Below are positions 7,357 to 14,388 of a stretch of DNA of 21,099 nucleotides, in pieces; positions within the stretch are counted from its first letter, which is position 1, and every line of letters begins with the position of its first letter. Both the position numbers and the translations under genes were made by a program. Where the stretch lies: the NCBI GenBank assembly GCA_020026215.1, contig JAHHQT010000025.1, positions 1-21,099 of the forward strand. The letters run 5' to 3'. The notes beneath the pieces were generated by a model. It saw only the letters and a list, made by a program, of their open reading frames with translations, was not told the origin of the DNA and made no database searches. This DNA is from Muribaculaceae bacterium (lineage in GTDB: Bacteria > Bacteroidota > Bacteroidia > Bacteroidales > Muribaculaceae).

Positions 7357-9282
7357 TTATTTTACTTCCTCAAAATCTGCATCTTGAACAGTGTCGCCAT
7401 TGTTAGATTGATTTTGTTGACCAGCGTTAGAATTGAAACCTGCACCTGCGCCCGGTTGACCTTGTGCACCACCTGCTTGTTGTTGTGCATTGTAGATGTC
7501 TTGAGCAGCTGTTTGCATTGCAGCTTGCAATTTATCAATTGCCGGATCGATAGCATCAATGTTTTGTGCTTTGTGAGCTTCTTTCAATTCATTCAAAGCA
7601 GCATCGATTGGAGCACGTTTGTCAGCGCTGAATTTATCGCCAAGTTCTTTCAATTGTTTTTCAGTTTGGAAGATAACAGCGTCTGCTTTATTGATTTTGT
7701 CGATTCTTTCTTTTTCCTTAGCATCGGCAGCAGCATTAGCAGCAGCTTCGTCTTTCATACGTTTGATTTCTTCATCTGTCAAACCGCTTGAAGCTTCGAT
7801 ACGGATACTTTGTTCTTTACCTGTTGCCTTATCTTTTGCTGACACATTCAAGATACCGTTAGCATCGATTTCGAATGTAACTTCGATTTGAGGAATACCA
7901 CGTGGAGCAGGAGCAATTCCATCCAAGTGGAAACGGCCAAGAGACTTGTCATCTTTTGCCATTGGGCGTTCACCTTGAAGAACGTTGATTTCTACTGATG
8001 GTTGATTGTCAACAGCTGTAGAGAATGTTTCGCTCTTACGTGTAGGAATTGTAGTGTTAGCTTCAATCAATTTTGTCATGACGCCACCTAATGTTTCGAT
8101 ACCTACTGTCAATGGTACAACATCCACCAAAACGACGTCTTTTACATCACCACTCAAAACACCACCTTGGATAGCAGCACCTACTGCGACTACTTCATCA
8201 GGGTTAACACCTTTTGAAGGAGCTTTACCAAAGAATTTTTCTACGATATTTTGAACTGCAGGGATACGAGTTGAACCACCTACAAGGATTACTTCGTCGA
8301 TTTCACTTGGTGCCATATCTGCATCTTTCAATGCTTGTTGACAAGGAACGATAGTCGCTTGAATCAAGCTATCGCAAAGTTGTTCGAATTTTGCACGTGT
8401 CAATGTTTTACCGAAGTGCTTTGGAATACCATTAACCGGCATGATGTAAGGCAAGTTGATTTCAGTTGATGTTGTGCTTGACAATTCAATCTTAGCTTTT
8501 TCAGCAGCTTCTTTCAAACGTTGCAAAGCCATAGGATCTTGACGCAAGTCAACACCTTCCTCGTTCAAGAATTCTTCTGCCAACCAGTCAATGATCTTGT
8601 GGTCAAAGTCATCACCACCAAGGTGTGTATCACCGTTTGTTGATTTAACTTCAAATACACCATCACCTAATTCAAGGATTGAGATATCAAATGTACCACC
8701 ACCAAGGTCAAATACTGCAATTTTCTTATCTTCTTTGCTCTTATCCAAGCCATAAGCCAAAGCTGCAGCTGTTGGTTCGTTAACAATACGACGTACTGTC
8801 AAACCTGCAATTTCACCAGCTTCTTTAGTTGCTTGACGTTGAGAGTCATTAAAGTAAGCAGGAACTGTGATAACAGCTTCTGTCACTGTCTGACCAAGAT
8901 AGTCTTCAGCTGTTTTCTTCATTTTTTGAAGAGTCATTGCTGAAATTTCTTGTGGAGTATAACCACGTCCGTCAATATCAACACGTGGAGTGTTATTTTC
9001 ACCTTTTACAACTTTATATGGAACACGTGAAGTTTCACATGAAACTCTATCATAAGTTTCACCCATGAATCTCTTAATAGAGAAAACTGTACGTGTTGGG
9101 TTTGTTATGGCTTGACGTTTTGCAGGATCACCAATCTTACGTTCACCGCCGTCAACGAATGCAACAACAGAAGGAGTTGTATTTCGACCTTCGCTATTAG
9201 GAATAACGACAGGGTCCTTACCTTCAAGAACAGCTACACATGAGTTTGTAGTTCCTAAGTCTATACCAATAATTTTGCTCAT
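7357..9282 (-). CDS. dnaK: Molecular chaperone DnaK (Hsp70)
   Basis: DnaK is the cytosolic ATP-driven Hsp70 chaperone that works with DnaJ and GrpE on unfolded polypeptides. The 641-residue product has every hallmark: GIDLGTTNSCVAV (6-18), K70 in SIKRFMG, VNEPTAAALAYG (167-178), DLGGGTFDIS (192-201) and VGGSTRIPAVQ. The interdomain linker is VVPLTVGIET, followed by the substrate-binding domain and a helical lid. A flexible Gly/Gln/Asn-rich tail ends in DADFEEVK, where E. coli ends in EEVD. Neither dnaJ nor grpE is adjacent, so it is probably transcribed alone. The start at 9282 gives the canonical N-terminus MSKIIGIDLG. Upstream there is no CIRCE element, but there is a conspicuous repeat cluster and a sigma-54-like sequence, annotated separately. 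Confidence 0.99.
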   Translation of the reverse strand: MSKIIGIDLGTTNSCVAVLEGKDPVVIPNSEGRNTTPSVVAFVDGGERKIGDPAKRQAITNPTRTVFSIKRFMGETYDRVSCETSRVPYKVVKGENNTPRVDIDGRGYTPQEISAMTLQKMKKTAEDYLGQTVTEAVITVPAYFNDSQRQATKEAGEIAGLTVRRIVNEPTAAALAYGLDKSKEDKKIAVFDLGGGTFDISILELGDGVFEVKSTNGDTHLGGDDFDHKIIDWLAEEFLNEEGVDLRQDPMALQRLKEAAEKAKIELSSTTSTEINLPYIMPVNGIPKHFGKTLTRAKFEQLCDSLIQATIVPCQQALKDADMAPSEIDEVILVGGSTRIPAVQNIVEKFFGKAPSKGVNPDEVVAVGAAIQGGVLSGDVKDVVLVDVVPLTVGIETLGGVMTKLIEANTTIPTRKSETFSTAVDNQPSVEINVLQGERPMAKDDKSLGRFHLDGIAPAPRGIPQIEVTFEIDANGILNVSAKDKATGKEQSIRIEASSGLTDEEIKRMKDEAAANAAADAKEKERIDKINKADAVIFQTEKQLKELGDKFSADKRAPIDAALNELKEAHKAQNIDAIDPAIDKLQAAMQTAAQDIYNAQQQAGGAQGQPGAGAGFNSNAGQQNQSNNGDTVQDADFEEVK

Positions 9283-9321
9283 AATTATTATTTATTTTTT
9301 AGTTATTAATCATATTAAATC

Positions 9322-9338
9322 ACGATTACAAGAATCGT
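9322..9338 (-). other. Short inverted repeat in the dnaK leader
   Basis: Arms ACGATT and AATCGT form a perfect 6-base-pair hairpin around a 5-base loop. It would sit near the 5' end of the dnaK mRNA if transcription starts near 9342. It could be a 5' stabilising hairpin or an operator. It is short enough to be chance. Confidence 0.35.
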
Positions 9339-9352
9339 CGCTTTAGATAACA

Positions 9353-9367
9353 ACAAATCGCGTGCCA
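9353..9367 (-). promoter_or_regulatory. Candidate sigma-54-like promoter of dnaK
   Basis: On the minus strand the sequence reads TGGCACG-CGAT-TTGTT. The -24 block TGGCACG is a perfect match to the sigma-54 consensus (TGGCACG-N4-TTGCW). The GG is 10 bases from a GT where the consensus has GC, so the -12 block is one base off at its key C. Transcription would start near 9342, giving a leader of about 60 bases. No convincing TAnnTTTG element was found in the dnaK upstream region. The assignment is inference from pattern. Confidence 0.45.
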
Positions 9368-9376
9368 AAATTTAAA

Positions 9377-9448
9377 TGACAAGAAAAGACAAATGACGTT
9401 TTGCCGAATTACTGACATATCGGCAGAAAAAATATGACAATTCCGACA
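9377..9448 (-). repeat. Four tandem TGTCA-type repeats upstream of dnaK (candidate activator sites)
   Basis: In the dnaK sense, four similar units of 13-15 bases occur: TGTCGGAATTGTCA (9435-9448), TGCCGATATGTCA (9413-9425), CGGCAAAACGTCA (9394-9406) and TGTCTTTTCTTGTCA (9377-9391). Each ends in (T/C)GTCA after a TGYC- or CGGC-like half-site, and successive GTCA ends are 17, 19 and 22 bases apart. They lie immediately upstream of the sigma-54-like promoter, where activator sites would be expected. The repeats are seen directly; the regulatory role is inferred. Confidence 0.55.
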
Positions 9449-9538
9449 AATCTTAAAACATCGGTCAATACACATTATTTATTATGATTTATTATGTTAT
9501 ATATGTTTAAAGACATAAGTATTTTTTAATGAAAAGGC

Positions 9539-9569
9539 TTAGTTATTACTAATTTTTATAGTACTTTTG
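9539..9569 (+). promoter_or_regulatory. Bacteroidota-type promoter of the methylmalonyl-CoA decarboxylase operon
   Basis: TACTTTTG (9562-9569) matches the Bacteroidota -7 consensus TAnnTTTG exactly. TTAG (9539-9542), 19 bases upstream, resembles the -33 TTTG. Transcription would start near 9576, leaving a leader of about 65 A/T-rich bases before the epimerase ATG. It is the only good candidate for the five-gene operon that follows. Confidence 0.65.
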
Positions 9570-9641
9570 TATTAAGTGCTATCAAATGTCAAGTTTGGCG
9601 CAGAAAAAACATAAAAATAACTTTATTAACTTATTAATATT

Positions 9642-10049
9642 ATGGATATTACTCACATTGAACATCTAGGTATTGCCGTTAAAAGTTTTGATGAAGCTAT
9701 ACCTTTTTACGAAAACATTTTAGGTTTCAAATGCTATGCTATTGAAGAAGTTGCTGAACAAAAAGTAAAAACAGCATTTTTCAAAGTAGGTCAAACTAAA
9801 ATTGAATTATTGGAAGCTACTTCTGATGACAGCCCTATCGCCAAATTCATTGAAAAACGCGGTGAAGGTATCCACCACATGGCATACCACGTTAATGGCG
9901 TTGCTGAGAGCTTGAAAGAATTAGACGCAAAAGGCATCCGTCTTATCGACAAAACTCCAAGAAAAGGTGCAGAAGGTCTTGATATTGCATTCGTTCACCC
10001 AAAAGCTGCTTTTGGCGTATTGACAGAACTTTGCGAAAAACCAGAATAA
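9642..10049 (+). CDS. mce: Methylmalonyl-CoA epimerase
   Basis: This enzyme interconverts the (R) and (S) forms of methylmalonyl-CoA. That step links methylmalonyl-CoA mutase (from succinyl-CoA) to the decarboxylase encoded directly downstream. The 135-residue protein is a vicinal-oxygen-chelate fold made of two beta-alpha-beta-beta-beta modules. IEHLGIAV (H8) supplies the first metal ligand, GIHHMAYHV (H78/H79) a central one, and LTELCE (E129) the C-terminal Glu. The segment KTAFFKVGQTKIELLE (43-58) is typical of the family. Length matches bacterial epimerases. It is the first gene of the propionate operon, 30 bases before mmdA, and a clear Bacteroidota promoter lies about 70 bases upstream. 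Confidence 0.96.
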   Translation: MDITHIEHLGIAVKSFDEAIPFYENILGFKCYAIEEVAEQKVKTAFFKVGQTKIELLEATSDDSPIAKFIEKRGEGIHHMAYHVNGVAESLKELDAKGIRLIDKTPRKGAEGLDIAFVHPKAAFGVLTELCEKPE

Positions 10050-10079
10050 GCTTAAACTTTCATAAACACATAAAATATT

Positions 10080-11633
10080 ATGAGTAATCAACTTGAAAAA
10101 GTACAAGAGCTAATCGAGAAACGCGAGAAGGCTCGTCTTGGCGGTGGTGAAAAAGCAATCGCTAAACAGCACGACAGAGGTAAATACACTGCACGCGAAC
10201 GTATCGCTCAACTTCTTGACGAAGGTAGCTTCGAAGAATTGGATATGTTTGTTGAACACCGTTGTACTAACTTCGGTCAAGAAAAGAAACACTTCCTTGG
10301 TGATGGTGTTGTTACTGGTTATGGAACAATTGAAGGTCGTTTAGTATATGTCTTTGCACAAGATTTCACTGTATTCGGAGGTTCTCTTTCTGAAGCAATG
10401 GCTATGAAAATCTGCAAAGTTATGGATATGGCTATGAAGATGGGTGCTCCTGTTATCGGTTTGAACGACTCAGGTGGTGCACGTATTCAAGAAGGTATCA
10501 ACGCATTGGCTGGTTACGCTGAAATTTTCGAACGTAACATTCTTGCTTCAGGTGTTGTTCCTCAAATTTCTGCAATCCTTGGCCCTTGTGCCGGTGGTGC
10601 TGTTTATTCTCCAGCATTAACTGACTTCACAATCATGACCAAAGGAATCTCTTACATGTTCTTGACAGGTCCTAAAGTTGTTAAGACTGTAACAGGTGAA
10701 GACGTTACTCAAGAAGCTTTGGGTGGTGCAACAATGCACTCTACCAAATCTGGTGTTGCTCACTTTGCAACTGAGGATGGAGAAGAAGCTCTTAGCCTTA
10801 TCAGAAAATTGATGAGTTTTATTCCTCAAAACAACTTGGAAGAAGCTCCTCTTGTAAAATGTACAGACCCTATTGACAGATTGGAAGATGCTTTGAACGA
10901 AATCGTTCCAGATTCTCCAAACAAAGCATACGATATGTACGAAGTTATCGGTGCCATTATTGATAATGGTGAATTCCTTGAAGTACAACGCGACTTTGCT
11001 AAAAATATCATTATAGGTTTCGCTCGTTTCAACGGTCAATCTGTTGGTATCGTTGCTAACCAACCTAAATATTTGGCAGGTGTATTGGACTGCAACGCAT
11101 CAAGAAAAGCAGCTCGCTTCGTTCGTTTCTGCGATGCATTCAATATTCCATTGGTATCACTTGTTGACGTACCGGGATTCTTACCAGGAACAGGACAAGA
11201 ATACAACGCTGTTATCCTTCATGGTGCTAAATTGCTTTACGCTTATGGTGAAGCTACTGTTCCTAAAGTAACCGTTACATTGCGTAAGAGCTACGGTGGT
11301 AGCCACATCGTTATGAGTTGTAAACAACTTCGTGGTGATATGAACTACGCATGGCCTACAGCAGAAATCGCAGTTATGGGTGCAGCTGGTGCCGCTGAAG
11401 TACTTTACGCTCGTGAAGCAAAAGAACAAGCTGATCCTAAAGCATTCATCGCTGAAAAAGAAAAAGAATACACAGACTTGTTCTGCAACCCTTACAATGC
11501 AGCCAAATATGGTTATATCGATGATGTTATCGAGCCAAGAAACACTCGTTTCCGTATCATTCGTGCACTACAACAATTAGCTACTAAGAAATTGTCTAAC
11601 CCTGCTAAGAAGCATGGTAATATTCCATTATAA
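10080..11633 (+). CDS. mmdA: Methylmalonyl-CoA decarboxylase alpha subunit (carboxyltransferase)
   Basis: The alpha subunit moves the carboxyl group from methylmalonyl-CoA to the biotin of the carrier subunit, releasing propionyl-CoA. At 517 residues it is a typical acyl-CoA carboxyltransferase. It has two crotonase-like halves, with oxyanion and CoA-binding loops SGGARIQEG (131-139) and GPCAGGAVYSPA (168-179) in the first. DVPGFLPGTGQE and RKSYGGSHIVMSC mark the second. Propionyl-CoA carboxylase beta chains are close relatives. The following genes for an OadG-like membrane protein, a biotin carrier and an OadB-type pump show that this copy serves a sodium-pumping decarboxylase instead. No biotin carboxylase gene is present in the operon, which agrees. 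Confidence 0.95.
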   Translation: MSNQLEKVQELIEKREKARLGGGEKAIAKQHDRGKYTARERIAQLLDEGSFEELDMFVEHRCTNFGQEKKHFLGDGVVTGYGTIEGRLVYVFAQDFTVFGGSLSEAMAMKICKVMDMAMKMGAPVIGLNDSGGARIQEGINALAGYAEIFERNILASGVVPQISAILGPCAGGAVYSPALTDFTIMTKGISYMFLTGPKVVKTVTGEDVTQEALGGATMHSTKSGVAHFATEDGEEALSLIRKLMSFIPQNNLEEAPLVKCTDPIDRLEDALNEIVPDSPNKAYDMYEVIGAIIDNGEFLEVQRDFAKNIIIGFARFNGQSVGIVANQPKYLAGVLDCNASRKAARFVRFCDAFNIPLVSLVDVPGFLPGTGQEYNAVILHGAKLLYAYGEATVPKVTVTLRKSYGGSHIVMSCKQLRGDMNYAWPTAEIAVMGAAGAAEVLYAREAKEQADPKAFIAEKEKEYTDLFCNPYNAAKYGYIDDVIEPRNTRFRIIRALQQLATKKLSNPAKKHGNIPL

Positions 11634-11640
11634 TAATTTT

Positions 11641-12567
11641 ATGCACATGAATAAGAAAGTAATATTACTATTAAGTTGCCTATTACTTAGCATTTCAGGC
11701 GTTATGGCTCAAGGCCGTAAAGCTATCTGCATAAACGAAGTAATGGTGCAAAATGATAGTAACTATATTGACGATTACGGTAAATACCAAGCTTGGATTG
11801 AACTATTCAACTCTTCGTTTGCTCCTATTGAAATTTCAAGCATGTACTTGACAAACGACAAGAACAATCCAACCATGTACCCTGTCCCAAGAATGGATGT
11901 CAATACTGAAATTCCTCCTCGTCAACATGTTGTATTCTGGGCTGATGGAGAACCTAACAAAGGAACTTTCCACATTAGCTTTGAATTGAAACCTGGCGAA
12001 GAAAACTGGATAGGACTTTACGATGCTGATGGCAAAACACTAATCGATGAAGTTACAATACCTGCACAACTTGGTTCAAACGAATCATACGCTCGTATTA
12101 ATGATGGTGTTAAATGCGCAAATGAAAAAGATGCATGGAGCATCAGAAATGGAGAAGATACTTACGTTACTCCAAGCAGCAACAATGTTGTCATTGAAAA
12201 GAACAGCAAGATTGACATGTTTGCCAAATCTGACAAAAAAGGTTTTGGTATGACAATCCTTGCTATGGCAGTTGTTTTCTCTGCTCTTCTACTTCTAAGT
12301 ATTTGTTTCCGCGTAATTGGCAAAATCAACGAAGAGATTGCAGCTCGCAAGAAAATGGCAGCTACATCTTCTAACGTTACAACTGCCGATGGAACAAAAA
12401 CTTCAGTGGATTCAGGAGAAGAAATTGCAGCTATTACAATGGCATTACATGAACATCTTAACATGCACGATAATGAAGATTTAGTTCTTACTATCAATAA
12501 AGTTAAGAAAGCTTACTCTCCTTGGAACTCTAAAATTTACTCTTTGCGTCAAATTCCGCGTAATTAA
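11641..12567 (+). CDS. OadG-like delta subunit fused to an exported lamin tail domain
   Basis: The delta/gamma subunit of sodium-pumping decarboxylases is a small single-span protein that holds the soluble subunits at the membrane. Here it is much larger: 308 residues from the ATG at 11641. MNKK at residue 3 (11647) is an equally good start. An in-frame ATG at 11614 lies inside mmdA and would spoil the signal peptide. A signal peptide ends at VMAQ (residue 24). Residues about 28-155 resemble a lamin tail domain (ICINEVMVQN, YQAWIELFNSS, ISSMYLTND, RQHVVFWADGEP, ENWIGLYDADGKTLID). A membrane span follows at about 202-226, then a cytosolic tail (ITMALHEHLNM, then AYSPWNSKIYSLRQIPRN) as seen in OadG-type subunits of Bacteroidota. 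The predicted topology places the lamin tail domain in the periplasm. It starts 8 bases after mmdA. Confidence 0.85.
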   Translation: MHMNKKVILLLSCLLLSISGVMAQGRKAICINEVMVQNDSNYIDDYGKYQAWIELFNSSFAPIEISSMYLTNDKNNPTMYPVPRMDVNTEIPPRQHVVFWADGEPNKGTFHISFELKPGEENWIGLYDADGKTLIDEVTIPAQLGSNESYARINDGVKCANEKDAWSIRNGEDTYVTPSSNNVVIEKNSKIDMFAKSDKKGFGMTILAMAVVFSALLLLSICFRVIGKINEEIAARKKMAATSSNVTTADGTKTSVDSGEEIAAITMALHEHLNMHDNEDLVLTINKVKKAYSPWNSKIYSLRQIPRN

Positions 12568-12587
12568 ACTATCAAACAAATAAAAAA

Positions 12588-13022
12588 ATGAAAGAATATA
12601 AATATAAAATCAACGGCACAGAATATAAAGTAGCCGTTGGTGATATTGAAAACAATGTAGCCCAAGTTCTTGTAAACGGAACTGCTTACAACGTTGAGTT
12701 GGAAGAAAAAGTTGTTGCTCCAACTACAATTGCAAGACCTAAAGCAGCTGCTGCTCCTCGTTCTGAAGCTGGTGCTAAAATTATCTCTAAACCAGTTGCA
12801 ACAGGTGGAGCAAACGACGTTAAAGCTCCTCTTCCAGGCGTTATCTTGGACATCAAAGTTAAAGTTGGCGACACTGTAAACGCTGGTGATACTGTTGTCG
12901 TTCTTGAAGCCATGAAGATGGAAAACAACATCCACACAGACAAAGGTGGCGTTGTTAAAGCTATTTCTGTTAATAAAGGTGATTCTGTCCTTGAAGGTGC
13001 AGCACTAATAACAATTGAATAA
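12588..13022 (+). CDS. Biotin carboxyl carrier subunit of methylmalonyl-CoA decarboxylase
   Basis: This 144-residue protein carries the biotin that shuttles carboxyl from the alpha subunit to the membrane beta subunit, where decarboxylation drives Na+ export. The C-terminal biotinyl domain (about 74-144) has the exact signature EAMKMEN, with K110 as the biotinylated lysine, preceded by APLPGVILDIKVKVGDTV. An N-terminal segment of about 40 residues (YKYKINGTEYKVAVGDIE) precedes an Ala/Pro/Lys-rich linker (about 40-72) that would let the domain swing between active sites. This layout is typical of the gamma chain of these decarboxylases (MmdC). It lies 20 bases after the OadG-like gene and 10 before the beta subunit. 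Confidence 0.94.
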   Translation: MKEYKYKINGTEYKVAVGDIENNVAQVLVNGTAYNVELEEKVVAPTTIARPKAAAAPRSEAGAKIISKPVATGGANDVKAPLPGVILDIKVKVGDTVNAGDTVVVLEAMKMENNIHTDKGGVVKAISVNKGDSVLEGAALITIE

Positions 13023-13032
13023 AAACTAAATT

Positions 13033-14190
13033 ATGGAGTTATTAGATTTTTTAGGCCAGAATTTGAATGACTTTTGGAGCTTCACAGGTTTTGCCAATGT
13101 TACTTGGGAACACATGATCATGCTTCTTGTAGGTCTATTCTTTATTTGGCTTGCAATTAAACACGATTTCGAACCCCTATTGCTTGTTCCAATAGGTTTC
13201 GGTATCTTAATCGGTAACATTCCTTTCAAAGTAGATGCAGGTTTGGAAATCGGCATCTATGAAGAAGGTTCTGTACTGAATATTTTATATAATGGTGTAA
13301 GCGCAGGTTGGTATCCACCTCTTATCTTCTTAGGTATTGGTGCCATGACCGACTTCTCAGCATTGATTGCCAATCCTAAATTGATGCTTATCGGTGCAGC
13401 TGCACAATTTGGTATTTTCGGAGCTTATATGGTTGCTTTAGCATTAGGTTTCGCACCTGATCAAGCCGGAGCGATAGCAATTATCGGTGGAGCAGACGGC
13501 CCTACTGCTATTTTCCTATCATCCAAATTAGCACCAAACTTGATGGGAGCAATTGCCGTATCAGCTTATTCTTACATGGCGTTGGTTCCTGTTATCCAAC
13601 CACCAATCATGAAGCTATTAACAACAAAGAAAGAGAGAGTAATCAAGATGAAACCGGCTCGTGCCGTTTCTCAAAACGAAAAGATTATGTTTCCTATCAT
13701 CGGCTTGTTGTTAACTTGTTTCGTAGTTCCTTCAGCTCTTCCTCTATTGGGTATGTTATTCTTCGGTAACCTTTTGAGAGAAAGTGGTGTTACTACACGT
13801 TTGGCAAAAACTGCAAGCAACGCATTGAACGATATCATCGTTATGTTGTTAGGTTTGACAGTTGGTGCTTCAACACAAGCTTCAGAATTCTTGACACAAG
13901 ACACATTGTTTATTTTCGCACTTGGATTTATGGCATTTATCATTGCTTCAGCTTCAGGTGTATTATTCGTGAAAATCTTCAACTTGTTCTTGCCGAAACA
14001 CAAGAAAATCAATCCACTTATCGGTAACGCAGGTGTATCTGCAGTTCCGATGTCTGCACGTATTTCAAACAACATCGGTTTGCAATATGACCCATCAAAT
14101 TATCTATTGATGCATGCTATGGGTCCTAACGTAGCCGGAGTTATTGGTTCTGCAGTTGCTGCAGGTGCATTACTTGGATTCTTAGGATAA
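13033..14190 (+). CDS. mmdB: Sodium-pumping decarboxylase beta subunit (OadB/MmdB type)
   Basis: The beta subunit is the integral membrane carboxybiotin decarboxylase that couples CO2 release to Na+ export. The 385-residue protein has many hydrophobic spans, beginning with HMIMLLVGLFFIWLAI (27-42). It contains the invariant GGADGPTAIFLSSKLAP, in which D155 corresponds to the Asp essential for Na+ transport in oxaloacetate decarboxylase beta chains. GNAGVSAVPMSARISN near the C-terminus is the second conserved block, with a Na+-site Ser/Asn pattern. The N-terminus is of the shorter type, common in Bacteroidota. It is the last gene of the operon and is followed by a strong hairpin at 14211-14246. 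Whether the substrate is methylmalonyl-CoA or oxaloacetate is decided by the adjoining epimerase and alpha subunit. Confidence 0.95.
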   Translation: MELLDFLGQNLNDFWSFTGFANVTWEHMIMLLVGLFFIWLAIKHDFEPLLLVPIGFGILIGNIPFKVDAGLEIGIYEEGSVLNILYNGVSAGWYPPLIFLGIGAMTDFSALIANPKLMLIGAAAQFGIFGAYMVALALGFAPDQAGAIAIIGGADGPTAIFLSSKLAPNLMGAIAVSAYSYMALVPVIQPPIMKLLTTKKERVIKMKPARAVSQNEKIMFPIIGLLLTCFVVPSALPLLGMLFFGNLLRESGVTTRLAKTASNALNDIIVMLLGLTVGASTQASEFLTQDTLFIFALGFMAFIIASASGVLFVKIFNLFLPKHKKINPLIGNAGVSAVPMSARISNNIGLQYDPSNYLLMHAMGPNVAGVIGSAVAAGALLGFLG

Positions 14191-14210
14191 TACAATCAAT
14201 CATCCTATAT

Positions 14211-14246
14211 AATAAAAGCGTGTCGCATTTGCGATACGCTTTTATT
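14211..14246. terminator. Terminator after the methylmalonyl-CoA decarboxylase operon
   Basis: Arms 14211-14227 and 14230-14246 pair over about 17 positions with one G-U wobble (core aaaagcgtgtcgc against gcgatacgctttt) around a tiny T-rich loop. T-rich sequence follows the hairpin. It is flanked by A/T on both sides and can act on both strands. Confidence 0.88.
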
Positions 14247-14333
14247 TTTATACTCAAGCCAGAGAAAGGTTTACATGTCCCCTACTTATTTATCTAAAAT
14301 ATTGAAATATTTTATTACAAACATACAAACAAA

Positions 14334-14363
14334 AAGAGAGTCAAGTTTATACTTGACTCTCTT
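14334..14363 (-). terminator. Terminator of the etfB-etfA-acyl-CoA dehydrogenase operon
   Basis: Perfect arms agagagtcaagt (14335-14346) and acttgactctct (14351-14362), plus one flanking A-T pair, enclose the loop ttat. The A-run on the plus-strand left side is a T-run in the minus-strand transcript, just beyond the acyl-CoA dehydrogenase stop. Confidence 0.88.
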
Positions 14364-14388
14364 CTCATATTATGTGTTGACTAATCTC

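Noticed and set aside
7384..8254. Open frames on the plus strand opposite dnaK (7384-7791, 7619-7891, 8006-8254)
   Set aside because: They are antisense shadows of a highly conserved gene. The translations are low-complexity (Ser/Leu/Cys-rich or Ala/Ser-rich) with no recognisable domain and no promoter element in front.
9283..9480. CIRCE/HrcA operator upstream of dnaK
   Set aside because: No TTAGCACTC-N9-GAGTGCTAA-like inverted repeat was found on reading both strands.
10617..11063. 148-residue antisense frame within mmdA
   Set aside because: The Phe/Ser/Cys/Asn-rich composition is typical of the reverse of a conserved coding region, and the mmdA frame on the other strand is complete with all motifs.
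11614..11640. Upstream ATG at 11614 for the OadG-like gene
   Set aside because: It lies inside mmdA and would put hydrophilic residues in front of a clean signal peptide that begins at the ATG of 11641 or 11647.
14295..14314. Perfect A/T-only palindrome TAAAATATT-ga-AATATTTTA between two terminators
   Set aside because: It contains no G or C in the stem, so it is thermodynamically weak, and palindromes like this are common in A/T-rich spacers. Two better terminators flank it.
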